A DNA stretch of 11,075 nt, from assembly GCA_045592105.1 (NCBI GenBank), contig JAZNUB010000031.1:1-11075 (forward strand), read 5' to 3'. Below, piece by piece: positions 5,083-11,075 of the stretch. Position numbers and translations under genes: made by a program. Every line of letters begins with the position of its first letter. Positions within the stretch are counted from its first letter, which is position 1. Below the pieces are notes generated by a model. It did no database searches. It was not told the DNA's origin and saw only the letters and a list, made by a program, of their open reading frames with translations. The DNA is from SIG636 sp045592105. Lineage in GTDB: Bacteria; Bacillota; Clostridia; Oscillospirales; CAG-382.

Positions 5083-7582
5083 CAGCGTGCTATCGGAGCT
5101 GAAAAGCGACAGGAAGGGTCTAAGCAAAGCGGAGGCAGAAAAGCGGCTTGCAAAAAACGGGCGCAATGTATTTTCAAATCAAAAGAAGGTGCCGCTTATA
5201 AAGCGGTTTTTAGCACAGCTATCAGACAAGATGATAATAATACTGCTTGCCGCATCTGCCGTGTCGTTCGCGGTGTCAGCCGTAACGGGTGAGAGCAGTG
5301 TGGATAGCCTTATAATACTTTTGATAGTGCTTTTTAACGCTGTGATAGGCGTGATACAGGAAAGCAAGGCAGAAAAGGCGATAGAGGCGCTACGCAATTT
5401 GTCTATGCCCGAAAGCACGGTTTTGCGCGATGGCGAGAAGATAAAGGTGCGTAGCGAGGAGATAGTTGCAGGCGATATAGTTTATCTGGAGAAGGGCGAT
5501 TTTGTGCCTGCGGACGGTCGCCTTATAAGTGCGGAGGGGCTTGTAACTGATGAATCCGTGCTAACGGGTGAAGCAGAGGGCGCGGAAAAGAAAAGCGATG
5601 CCATAATAGATGAAAACGCGCATATTGCCGAGATGAAGAATATGGTGTTTGGCTCTACCGCAGTTATCGGCGGGCACGGAAGCTTTGTTGTAACCGCAAC
5701 GGGCAAGGAAAGCGAGGTAGGGCGCATTGCAGGGCTGATAACCGAAACAAAAACGGAGAAAACGCCTTTGCAAAAGCGGCTTGCAAAAACGGGCAGTATG
5801 CTTGGTAACATCGCGCTTTTGATATGCGGAGCCATCTTTGTGTACGCGCTGATAAAAAGAATGCCGCCTATTGATATGTTTATGACCTCCGTAAGCCTTG
5901 CCGTTGCCGCTATCCCCGAGGGGCTTCCTGCGATAGTAACGATAGTGCTGTCGATAGGCGTACAGCGGCTTGCTAAGCGGCGCGCGGTTGTAAAACGCTT
6001 GCCCGCGGTAGAAACGCTTGGGTGTGCCAACGTAATCTGCTCAGATAAAACGGGCACGCTTACGATGAATAAAATGACGGTTACCGAAACCTTTGGCGAT
6101 ACCGAGAAGCTAAAGCTGTTTTCTGTGCTTTGCAACAACGGCTCCTCGCCTACCGAAAACGCGCTTTTGGAATACGCCGCATCTCTTGGTGTGAACAGCC
6201 TTCACACCGAGGAGGAATACCCAAGGGTGGCAGAGGTGCCGTTCTCCTCCGAAACTAAGCGCATGGCAACGGTGCATCGCTATAAAAATCAGTACCGCGT
6301 TATAATAAAGGGCGCGCCGGACGTTATAGCGCAATACTGCAAAGGCGATATGTCGGGTATGAAAAACGCATCGGAGGATATGGCGCGTAGGGGGCTACGC
6401 GTTCTGGGCTTTGCTTGGGCTGATTGCGCCACGGTGCCAAACGATGCTTTCGGTGGTGACATAAAGTTCAGCTTCGCTTGCCTTGTGGGGATGAAGGACC
6501 CACCGCGCCCCGAAGCGGCGGAGGCGGTTGCAATGTGCCTGCGTGCAGGGATAAAGCCTGTTATGATAACGGGCGACCACAAGGACACGGCTATCTCCAT
6601 AGCCAAAGCCGTTGGTATATGGCGTGAAGGCGATACGGCATATACCGAGAACGAAATAAAGGCTTTGCCTGAAGATAAGCGTGATGAAGCCATACGCTCT
6701 GCCTGTGTGTTCGCACGCGCCACGCCTGAGTTTAAGGTTAAGATAGTGGAGGCGTACAAGAATGCGGGGCTTGTTGTTGCTATGACGGGTGACGGTGTAA
6801 ACGATGCACCCGCTTTAAAAAAGGCGGATATAGGCTGTGCCATGGGTGGGTGCGGCACCGACGTTGCAAGAGAAGCGGCAGACCTTGTTTTAACCGACGA
6901 TAACTTTGCAACTATCGTTCAAGCGGTCCGCCACGGCAGGGGAATATACGAAAACATAAGAAGAAGCGTTCGCTTTTTGCTGTCCTGCAATATCGGGGAG
7001 ATACTTACCGTGTTTACCGCTATGATGGCAGGGCTTGGCTCGCCGCTGGCGGCAATACAGCTTCTATGGGTGAACCTTGTAACTGATTCTTTGCCTGCGA
7101 TATCCTTGGGGATGGAAAAAACACACGAGGATTTAATGAAAAAGCCGCCCATAAGCTCAAAGGCGGGGCTGTTTTCGGGCAACGTAGGCTTGAAAATTGC
7201 ATTTGAGGGGCTTTTGATTGGTGCGTTGTCCTTCACGGCGTATTGCATAGGGCTTAGGTATTACGGCAGTGCCGCAATAGGCAGTACATTAAGCTTTATG
7301 GTACTTTCTCTGTCCCAGCTTGTTCATTCGTTTAATATGAGAAGCGATAAGCCTATAATCAAGGCGGGGCTTTTTGGCAACGGCTGGCTGTGCGGCTCCT
7401 TCGTGCTGTGCACAGCAATGCAATTGTCAACCGTGGTTATCGCACCGTTTCGCACCGTTTTCGGAACGGTGGCTTTAAACGGTGAGCAATGGGCTGTTGT
7501 TGCGCTGTTGTCAGCCGCGCCGCTTGTGATACTTGAAATTTACAAAATATTATTGACAATTTGTTCACCTAATATACAATAA
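5057..7582 (+). CDS. P2-type calcium-transporting ATPase
   Basis: This 841-residue membrane pump belongs to the P-type ATPases, subfamily IIA/IIB, which export Ca2+ from the cytoplasm using ATP. Domains are complete: N-terminal cation-ATPase region; actuator with VLTGEAEG (TGE 170-172); TM4 VAAIPEGLPA (Glu288); phosphorylation site CSDKTGTLT with Asp330; nucleotide-binding KGAPD (418-422); MITGDHKDTA (505-507) and TGDGVNDAPALKKADIG hinge (about 577-593). In the C-terminal membrane part, Asn645 and Glu648 (TM5), and Asn673, Thr676 and Asp677 of VNLVTDSLPA (TM6) correspond to SERCA Ca2+ ligands. Gln754 in LSQLVHSFN stands where SERCA has its TM8 glutamate, as in PMCA and PMR1 types, suggesting one Ca2+ per cycle (inference). 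It starts at TTG, 26 nt inside the symporter gene. Its final codons contain the promoter for the next gene. Mn2+ transport, known for some relatives, is an alternative. Confidence 0.94.
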   Translation: MHWQNKSVNSVLSELKSDRKGLSKAEAEKRLAKNGRNVFSNQKKVPLIKRFLAQLSDKMIIILLAASAVSFAVSAVTGESSVDSLIILLIVLFNAVIGVIQESKAEKAIEALRNLSMPESTVLRDGEKIKVRSEEIVAGDIVYLEKGDFVPADGRLISAEGLVTDESVLTGEAEGAEKKSDAIIDENAHIAEMKNMVFGSTAVIGGHGSFVVTATGKESEVGRIAGLITETKTEKTPLQKRLAKTGSMLGNIALLICGAIFVYALIKRMPPIDMFMTSVSLAVAAIPEGLPAIVTIVLSIGVQRLAKRRAVVKRLPAVETLGCANVICSDKTGTLTMNKMTVTETFGDTEKLKLFSVLCNNGSSPTENALLEYAASLGVNSLHTEEEYPRVAEVPFSSETKRMATVHRYKNQYRVIIKGAPDVIAQYCKGDMSGMKNASEDMARRGLRVLGFAWADCATVPNDAFGGDIKFSFACLVGMKDPPRPEAAEAVAMCLRAGIKPVMITGDHKDTAISIAKAVGIWREGDTAYTENEIKALPEDKRDEAIRSACVFARATPEFKVKIVEAYKNAGLVVAMTGDGVNDAPALKKADIGCAMGGCGTDVAREAADLVLTDDNFATIVQAVRHGRGIYENIRRSVRFLLSCNIGEILTVFTAMMAGLGSPLAAIQLLWVNLVTDSLPAISLGMEKTHEDLMKKPPISSKAGLFSGNVGLKIAFEGLLIGALSFTAYCIGLRYYGSAAIGSTLSFMVLSLSQLVHSFNMRSDKPIIKAGLFGNGWLCGSFVLCTAMQLSTVVIAPFRTVFGTVALNGEQWAVVALLSAAPLVILEIYKILLTICSPNIQ
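7553..7580 (+). promoter_or_regulatory. Promoter inside the ATPase 3' end
   Basis: TTGACA (7553-7558, exact consensus) and TACAAT (7575-7580, five of six) are separated by 16 bp. The pair lies in the last ATPase codons, with the stop codon starting on the last base of the -10. The 48-bp gap to the esterase start leaves room for a leader. An AT-rich inverted repeat (ATACAA-TAAT-TTGTAT, 7574-7589) overlaps the -10 box. Confidence 0.65.
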
Positions 7583-7616
7583 TTTGTATTAACATATATA
7601 ATGAAGATGTAAAAAT

Positions 7617-7621
7617 GGAGG
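7617..7621 (+). promoter_or_regulatory. Ribosome binding site deciding the esterase start
   Basis: GGAGG lies 9 nt before ATG 7631 but only 3 nt before an in-frame TTG at 7625. The ATG is therefore the start. Confidence 0.75.
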
Positions 7622-7630
7622 ATTTTGTTT

Positions 7631-8617
7631 ATGGCAAGCAAAATGATACAAGGGAACGAAAAAGAGATAGTAACGTTTGGCAGGCACACCTATTCCAACG
7701 GTTTTCCCGCTTTTGATTGGCCGAACAGCGGATTTTATTTCACCTTTAGGGGCAACGCGGTTATATTAAGCTTTGCAGAGTTTAAAAAGCCGTATACCTT
7801 TTACGTGCTTGTTAAGGTTGATAATATTTGCCAGCGTTTTGCGCTTTCAACAGGGAACGAAAAGATAATAATAGAGGGCTTGCAGAACAAAAGGCACGCG
7901 ATAGAGCTTATAAAGATAACCGAGGGTGAAGAACGGATAGTTTTCACAGGGGCGGAAATATTCGGCACAACGCCTGCTTTGCTTCCTTCCGTACCCAAGG
8001 AGGGCTTGAAGATAGAATTCTTAGGGGATTCTATAACGGCGGGCTACGGCAACCTTGCACCTGCTACCGAAAAGCTGTTTTACACCTTCCAGCAGGACAG
8101 CACAAGGGCATACGCCTATATATGCGCTTCGCTTTTAGGGGCGGACGCGCACTATGAATGTATATCGGGCAAGGGCGTTTACTTTAACTGCAACGGCGTT
8201 AAGGATTACGAGATACCAACGTTCTTTACGCACGCTTCCCGCGAAACGAGAGAGCCGTGGGACTTTACCGCTTGGACGCCGGATGTTGTTGTTATCAACG
8301 CAGGTACAAACGATTACTGCGGCAAGGTAGAGGATAAAACCTTTACGGAAGCGGCTGTTGATTTCCTAAAGCTTGTAAGAAGCAAATACCCCAAGGCGCT
8401 TATCATCTGGGCTTACGGCATGATGCAGACCTGCGCTTACAACGCTATCGAGGAGGCTGTAAACACTTTTGCGGACGATAACGCGCGTTTTGTTAAAATA
8501 CGCTCTATGTACGAGTATCAGGACGAGATAGGCGGTAACGGCCATCCTAACGAAAAATGTCATCGCCGTGTAGGAAAAATGCTTGCAAAGTATATAAAGC
8601 AAGAGCTCAAGCTGTGA
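7631..8617 (+). CDS. SGNH/GDSL esterase, carbohydrate esterase family 2-like
   Basis: From the ATG this encodes 328 residues in two parts. Residues 1 to about 120 look like a beta-sandwich domain with the FGRHTY and GNAVILSF pattern seen in family CE2 deacetylases. Residues 126-328 are an SGNH hydrolase: block I FLGDSITAGYG with nucleophile Ser134, block II around ISGKGV, block III NAGTND with oxyanion Asn227, and block V GNGHPNE with His305. The Asp that many SGNH enzymes have three residues before this His is replaced (Gly), consistent with the Ser-His dyad reported for CE2 enzymes. CE2 members remove acetyl groups from sugars or polysaccharides. There is no signal peptide, so it should act inside the cell, perhaps on imported acetylated saccharides (inference). 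It has its own likely promoter and lies 18 nt before cysteine synthase. Confidence 0.85.
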   Translation: MASKMIQGNEKEIVTFGRHTYSNGFPAFDWPNSGFYFTFRGNAVILSFAEFKKPYTFYVLVKVDNICQRFALSTGNEKIIIEGLQNKRHAIELIKITEGEERIVFTGAEIFGTTPALLPSVPKEGLKIEFLGDSITAGYGNLAPATEKLFYTFQQDSTRAYAYICASLLGADAHYECISGKGVYFNCNGVKDYEIPTFFTHASRETREPWDFTAWTPDVVVINAGTNDYCGKVEDKTFTEAAVDFLKLVRSKYPKALIIWAYGMMQTCAYNAIEEAVNTFADDNARFVKIRSMYEYQDEIGGNGHPNEKCHRRVGKMLAKYIKQELKL

Positions 8618-8635
8618 TAACGGCGGAGGAACTGT

Positions 8636-9565
8636 ATGGCACGGGTATATACTTCGTTGGAGCAGCTTGTTGGCGGTACGCCGTTGTTGCGCGCTTCACG
8701 CATAGAGGAAAAGCTAAAGCTTAAAGCACGGCTTTATTTAAAGCTTGAGATGTTTAACCCCGCAGGCTCTGCCAAGGATAGGGTAGCCTTGGCTATGCTT
8801 GATAAGGCAGAGGCGGACGGTACGCTTAAAAAGGGCGGCGTTATTATAGAGCCTACGTCAGGTAACACAGGTATAGGGCTTGCTTGCATCGGCGCTTTGC
8901 GTGGGTACAGGGTTATAATAGTTATGCCCGATACTATGTCCGTAGAGCGCAGAAGGCTTATGACAGCCTATGGAGCAGAGCTTATTTTATGCAACGGGGC
9001 TTTGGGGATGGCAGGTGCCATTGAAAAAGCTAAGGAGCTTTCCAAAAATATAGAGGGCAGCCTTATAATGGGGCAGTTTGAAAACAGCGCAAACCCAAAG
9101 GCGCATTATTCCACCACCGCGCGCGAGCTTTTTGAGGATTTGGGCGGCAAGCTTGATTGCTTTGTTGCAGGCGTTGGCACGGGCGGCACTATAACGGGCG
9201 TTGGCAGATATTTAAAGGAACAGCGCGAGGATATAGAGATAGTGGGCGTGGAGCCCGCATGCTCTGCTGTGCTTTCGGGCGGCAAAGCTGGCGCGCACGG
9301 CTTGCAGGGCATAGGTGCGGGCTTTGTGCCGCAGGTGCTTGATACAAGCGTTATAAACCGTATAATAACCGTAACGGAGGAGGAAGCTTACGATTGCGGC
9401 AGGCTTCTTGCAAAAACGGAGGGCATTTTGTGCGGCATATCCTCAGGCGCGGCTTTAAGCGCGGCTTTGCAGCTTGCAAAACAGAACGAGTACGCTGAAA
9501 AAAACATAGCCGTTCTACTGCCCGATACGGGGGAGAGGTATCTGTCCTCTGAAATGTTTAAATAA
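8636..9565 (+). CDS. cysK: Cysteine synthase (O-acetylserine sulfhydrylase)
   Basis: This 309-residue cytoplasmic enzyme depends on pyridoxal phosphate and forms cysteine and acetate from O-acetylserine and sulfide. Hallmarks: NPAGSAKDR with the PLP lysine Lys47, the substrate loop EPTSGNTGIGLA (72-83), QFENSANPKAHY (147-158), the phosphate-binding GTGGT (181-185), GISSGAA (Ser269-270, near the cofactor ring nitrogen), and the C-terminal PDTGERYLS. Length is normal for CysK and there is no C-terminal CBS domain, so it is not a eukaryote-type cystathionine beta-synthase. GGAGGA lies 5 nt before the ATG. It follows the esterase by 18 nt, so the two are probably cotranscribed. No serine acetyltransferase gene is nearby. 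A strong hairpin terminator follows 7 nt after the stop codon. CysM-like specificity cannot be excluded from sequence alone. Confidence 0.95.
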   Translation: MARVYTSLEQLVGGTPLLRASRIEEKLKLKARLYLKLEMFNPAGSAKDRVALAMLDKAEADGTLKKGGVIIEPTSGNTGIGLACIGALRGYRVIIVMPDTMSVERRRLMTAYGAELILCNGALGMAGAIEKAKELSKNIEGSLIMGQFENSANPKAHYSTTARELFEDLGGKLDCFVAGVGTGGTITGVGRYLKEQREDIEIVGVEPACSAVLSGGKAGAHGLQGIGAGFVPQVLDTSVINRIITVTEEEAYDCGRLLAKTEGILCGISSGAALSAALQLAKQNEYAEKNIAVLLPDTGERYLSSEMFK

Positions 9566-9572
9566 AATTGCT

Positions 9573-9620
9573 GGGGCTGTATCAAACCGTTCGGTTTGAT
9601 ACAGCCCCCATTTTTCTTTG
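9573..9620 (+). terminator. Perfect hairpin terminator after cysK, possibly bidirectional
   Basis: A perfect 16-bp stem (9573-9588 with 9593-9608) carries a GTTC loop and is followed by CATTTTTCTTT, a classical intrinsic terminator for the plus-strand run. On the minus strand it is followed by AGCAATTTTATTT, so it may also end the convergent lipoprotein gene. Compared with the hairpin at 1151-1186 it has three differences in 36 positions, two of which keep one base pair (T-A against C-G). Confidence 0.9.
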
Positions 9621-9632
9621 ATATAAAAAGGC

Positions 9633-10430
9633 TTAAACTAAGTTTTCCTGATAGCCCAAAGCGTAGTCAAAGCTGCCGTGATGCCCTGTTACCAAGGTTT
9701 CACCGTCTATTGTAAGCCATATCTGCTCCAGCTTGTAGCTTTCGAGGAACGAGTTGATGAGAACGCTTATGTATTTCCATTCCGCATAGGTTCCCGAGCA
9801 AACGGCATCGCCGTAAACCTTATTCATATCTATCCTGCCCGTAACGCCCTCATAACTAAAGCTGTTAAGCACCACGCCTTCCGGCAATGAGCCGTTTTCT
9901 ATAAGGGCATCTACTATATCGCGTGGCTCGCCGTTCGTTATTACCATCTTTTTGTCAAGGTGGCCGTTATCACCGTCTACCGTATATATGACAGCGGTGT
10001 TTTCGGTAGTTTCTTCGCTGCTGTCAGGTGCGGTAGAAAAGTTATAATCTTTTGGGGGTAAACCGTAATATTGCCTGATGACATTATGAAGCTTTATACA
10101 TGCATCAACCAGCTCCTGCGCACTAACGGTAATAACAGGAGTTTCCAAGTTGGATTCCGATTGCCGTATAAGTATTCTAATCTTATTAAGATCTTCGGCA
10201 TTATATTTTGAAAAATCAAACCCCGAGTTTGTAAGGTACTCTGCTAAAGCCTCATCGCTAAGCTCTGATAGCTTAGGCTTGCCGTACAGCTCGTTTATGC
10301 TGTTTTCTTCCTTGCTTGCGGTTCCTTCGGATGAAGCAGAAAGCTTTTCATCGTCTGTGCAAGCGGAAAAGATAAACGATATCATTAATAAAACTGCTAA
10401 AACTGTACATAAAGATTTTTTGTTTTTCAT
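9633..10430 (-). CDS. Lipoprotein with GerMN-like domain
   Basis: This encodes 265 residues. The lipoprotein signal is clear: KNKK start, hydrophobic helix, lipobox FSAC with the predicted lipidated Cys24. A polar Ser/Glu linker follows. Residues about 50-125 (KPKLSELSDEALAEYL and a helix-rich stretch ending QYYGLPP) are of unknown function. Residues about 145-250 resemble a GerMN domain: AVIYTVDGDNG, then IVDALIENGSLPEGVVLNSF, RIDMNKVYG, and CSGTYAEWKYISVLINSFL followed by IWLTIDGE. GerMN domains are known from the germination/sporulation lipoprotein GerM and from other Gram-positive surface proteins; GerM has two copies, whereas only one is evident here, so the gene should not be called gerM. 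AAGGAGG lies 8 nt before the ATG and a good promoter is upstream. The gene converges on cysK. Domain assignment is by eye. Confidence 0.85.
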   Translation of the reverse strand: MKNKKSLCTVLAVLLMISFIFSACTDDEKLSASSEGTASKEENSINELYGKPKLSELSDEALAEYLTNSGFDFSKYNAEDLNKIRILIRQSESNLETPVITVSAQELVDACIKLHNVIRQYYGLPPKDYNFSTAPDSSEETTENTAVIYTVDGDNGHLDKKMVITNGEPRDIVDALIENGSLPEGVVLNSFSYEGVTGRIDMNKVYGDAVCSGTYAEWKYISVLINSFLESYKLEQIWLTIDGETLVTGHHGSFDYALGYQENLV

Positions 10431-10489
10431 ATCAGTTTCCTCCTTGTGAATAATTTGTTATTTATTTGTGGCGGCCACCAACTGTAATC

Positions 10490-10518
10490 AGTATAACACA
10501 CTCAAAGGGATTTGTCAA
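10490..10518 (-). promoter_or_regulatory. Promoter of the GerMN-like lipoprotein gene
   Basis: On the minus strand, TTGACA (10518-10513, exact) and TATACT (10495-10490, five of six) are separated by 17 bp, and a TG one base before the -10 gives an extended -10. It lies about 60 bp before the start codon. A small GTGG-CCG-CCAC hairpin (10468-10478) would be in the leader. Confidence 0.85.
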
Positions 10519-10661
10519 TGATATTTAGAGCGAAGAAGCGGAAAGTAAGCGAATTTAAACTGCCGTTATTGATAATAAACAAAAAATAGATAATTTATAT
10601 GCTATAGTCCTTTTTTGCCGAACGAACGGGTATTAATTTAAGGGTTAAAAAATCAAGCAAG
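10519..10661. other. AT-rich intergenic stretch without a gene
   Basis: Between the lipoprotein promoter and the minus-strand terminator I see no reading frame with a ribosome binding site and no recognisable RNA structure. It is part of the 416-bp gene-free region 10431-10846. Confidence 0.5.
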
Positions 10662-10702
10662 AAAAAAGCCCGCCAACTAAGCATTTTGCTTCAGTTGGCG
10701 GC
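10662..10702 (-). terminator. Strong minus-strand intrinsic terminator with no gene before it
   Basis: Read on the minus strand: CCGCCAACT pairs with AGTTGGCGG, extended by AAGC/GCTT around an AAAAT loop with a single bulged G, followed by GC and six T residues. On the plus strand there is no T run after the stem, so direction is clear. No protein gene on the minus strand lies between here and the right end of the window. Confidence 0.75.
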
Positions 10703-10718
10703 ATAAAAATGGAAGGCG

Positions 10719-10777
10719 AAAAAAATAATAAAAAAAACTGAAAAAATTTCAAAAAAACTATTGCAAAACTGAAAAAA
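10719..10777 (+). promoter_or_regulatory. Phased A-tracts upstream of the tRNA promoter
   Basis: A-runs at 10719-10725, 10730-10737, 10741-10746, 10751-10757 and 10772-10777 are mostly spaced about one helical turn apart. Such tracts bend DNA and can act as UP-like elements raising transcription of stable RNA genes. The effect here is inferred. Confidence 0.55.
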
Positions 10778-10792
10778 CTGTGGTATTATAAT
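10761..10792 (+). promoter_or_regulatory. Promoter of the tRNA operon
   Basis: TTGCAA (10761-10766) and TATTAT (10784-10789) are 17 bp apart. An overlapping exact TATAAT (10787-10792) would need a 20-bp spacer. A leader hairpin follows at 10803-10830 (TTTGAGG pairing with CCTCAAA) before the first tRNA. Confidence 0.65.
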
Positions 10793-10846
10793 CAAGCGCT
10801 GATTTGAGGGGCACAAAAACAGGCCTCAAACAAGCGGGGCAGATAT

Positions 10847-10923
10847 GGTCCGGTAGTTCAGTTGGTTAGAACGCTAGCCTGTCACGCTAGAGGTCGTGGG
10901 TTCGAGTCCCATCCGGATCGCCA
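10847..10923 (+). tRNA. tRNA-Asp (anticodon GTC)
   Basis: This is a 77-nt cloverleaf with a seven-pair acceptor stem (GGTCCGG with CCGGATC, one G-U pair), anticodon stem CTAGC/GCTAG around loop CTGTCAC giving anticodon GTC, and a T-arm with GTTCGAGTC. Discriminator G and an encoded CCA end follow. It is the first gene of the tRNA operon. Confidence 0.97.
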
Positions 10924-10938
10924 CAAATTTTATGATAT

Positions 10939-11014
10939 GCGGATTTAGCTCATTTGGTAGAGCGCGACCTTGCCAAGGTCGAGGTGGCGGGTTCGAGCCC
11001 CGTAATCCGCTCCA
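10939..11014 (+). tRNA. tRNA-Gly (anticodon GCC)
   Basis: This is a 76-nt cloverleaf with acceptor stem GCGGATT/AATCCGC, anticodon stem CGACC/GGTCG around loop TTGCCAA giving anticodon GCC, T-arm GGTTCGAGCC, discriminator T and encoded CCA. It lies 15 nt after tRNA-Asp and should be cotranscribed with it. Confidence 0.97.
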
Positions 11015-11053
11015 GCCCGTTTGGGCAATGTGCTTTTCTAAGGACGTAGGAAT

Positions 11054-11075
11054 GGCGCCATCGCCAAGCGGTAAG
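11054..11075 (+). tRNA. Partial tRNA at window end, probably tRNA-Cys
   Basis: The last 22 nt (GGCGCCATCGCCAAGCGGTAAG) match a tRNA 5' end: acceptor strand, T8-like position, and a D-arm with AAGCGGTAAG. The sequence resembles Bacillota tRNA-Cys 5' ends (GGCGNCAT-GCCAAG-GGTAAG). The anticodon lies beyond the window, so tRNA-Gln or another type with a similar D-arm is possible. Confidence 0.65.

Noticed and set aside
7625..7630. TTG start two codons before the esterase ATG
   Set aside because: Only 3 nt from GGAGG, too close for initiation, while the ATG has proper spacing.
1..11075. Mobile elements, CRISPR arrays, toxin-antitoxin pairs or defence genes
   Set aside because: No transposase, integrase, regularly spaced repeats or small paired genes with such motifs are visible; apart from the two hairpins no long repeat was seen.

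Overview
The window reads as chromosomal DNA of a Gram-positive, low-to-mid GC Bacillota, most likely a member of the Clostridia. This rests on gene families and signals rather than a taxonomic marker: strong AGGAGG-type ribosome binding sites, sigma-A-type promoters, a DivIVA-like coiled-coil protein, a PepV-type dipeptidase, two lipoproteins with Gram-positive style lipoboxes (one with a GerMN-like domain known from spore formers), and tRNA genes with encoded CCA ends. The genus cannot be told from the sequence.

Layout. Positions 1-311 hold no convincing gene, only a hairpin that may end a gene entering from the left. A minus-strand lipoprotein gene of unknown function (312-983) has its own near-consensus promoter. 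Next comes a minus-strand operon read from right to left: a DivIVA-domain coiled-coil protein (3678-3145), the beta part of a class I Fe-S fumarase/tartrate dehydratase (3152-2616) and an M20 dipeptidase of the PepV type (2614-1211). These genes overlap by 8 nt and then sit 1 nt apart, so they are probably translationally coupled. A hairpin at 1151-1186 closes the operon. From a divergent intergenic region (3679-3804) a plus-strand run starts: an AGCS-family sodium/alanine-type symporter, then a P2-type Ca2+-transporting ATPase that begins at a TTG inside the symporter gene, then (from an embedded promoter) a CE2-like SGNH esterase and an O-acetylserine-dependent cysteine synthase. A perfect 16-bp hairpin with a T tail (9573-9608) ends this run. 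It also lies where the convergent minus-strand GerMN-like lipoprotein gene (10430-9633) ends. The right end holds a tRNA operon on the plus strand (Asp-GTC, Gly-GCC, and the first 22 nt of a third tRNA, probably Cys), preceded by a promoter and a series of helically spaced A-tracts.

How the genes may work together. Symporter and Ca2+ pump are physically coupled and both act on ion gradients at the cytoplasmic membrane. The dipeptidase would supply amino acids, and cysteine synthase makes cysteine. The fumarase beta part is present without its usual alpha partner. No mobile element, CRISPR array, toxin-antitoxin or phage gene is visible, and I see no clear novel multi-gene system. The most unusual items are: two near-identical palindromic terminators about 8.4 kb apart that carry a compensatory base-pair change; a strong minus-strand terminator at 10662-10702 with no gene in front of it; the orphan fumarase beta gene; and the phased A-tract region before the tRNA operon.
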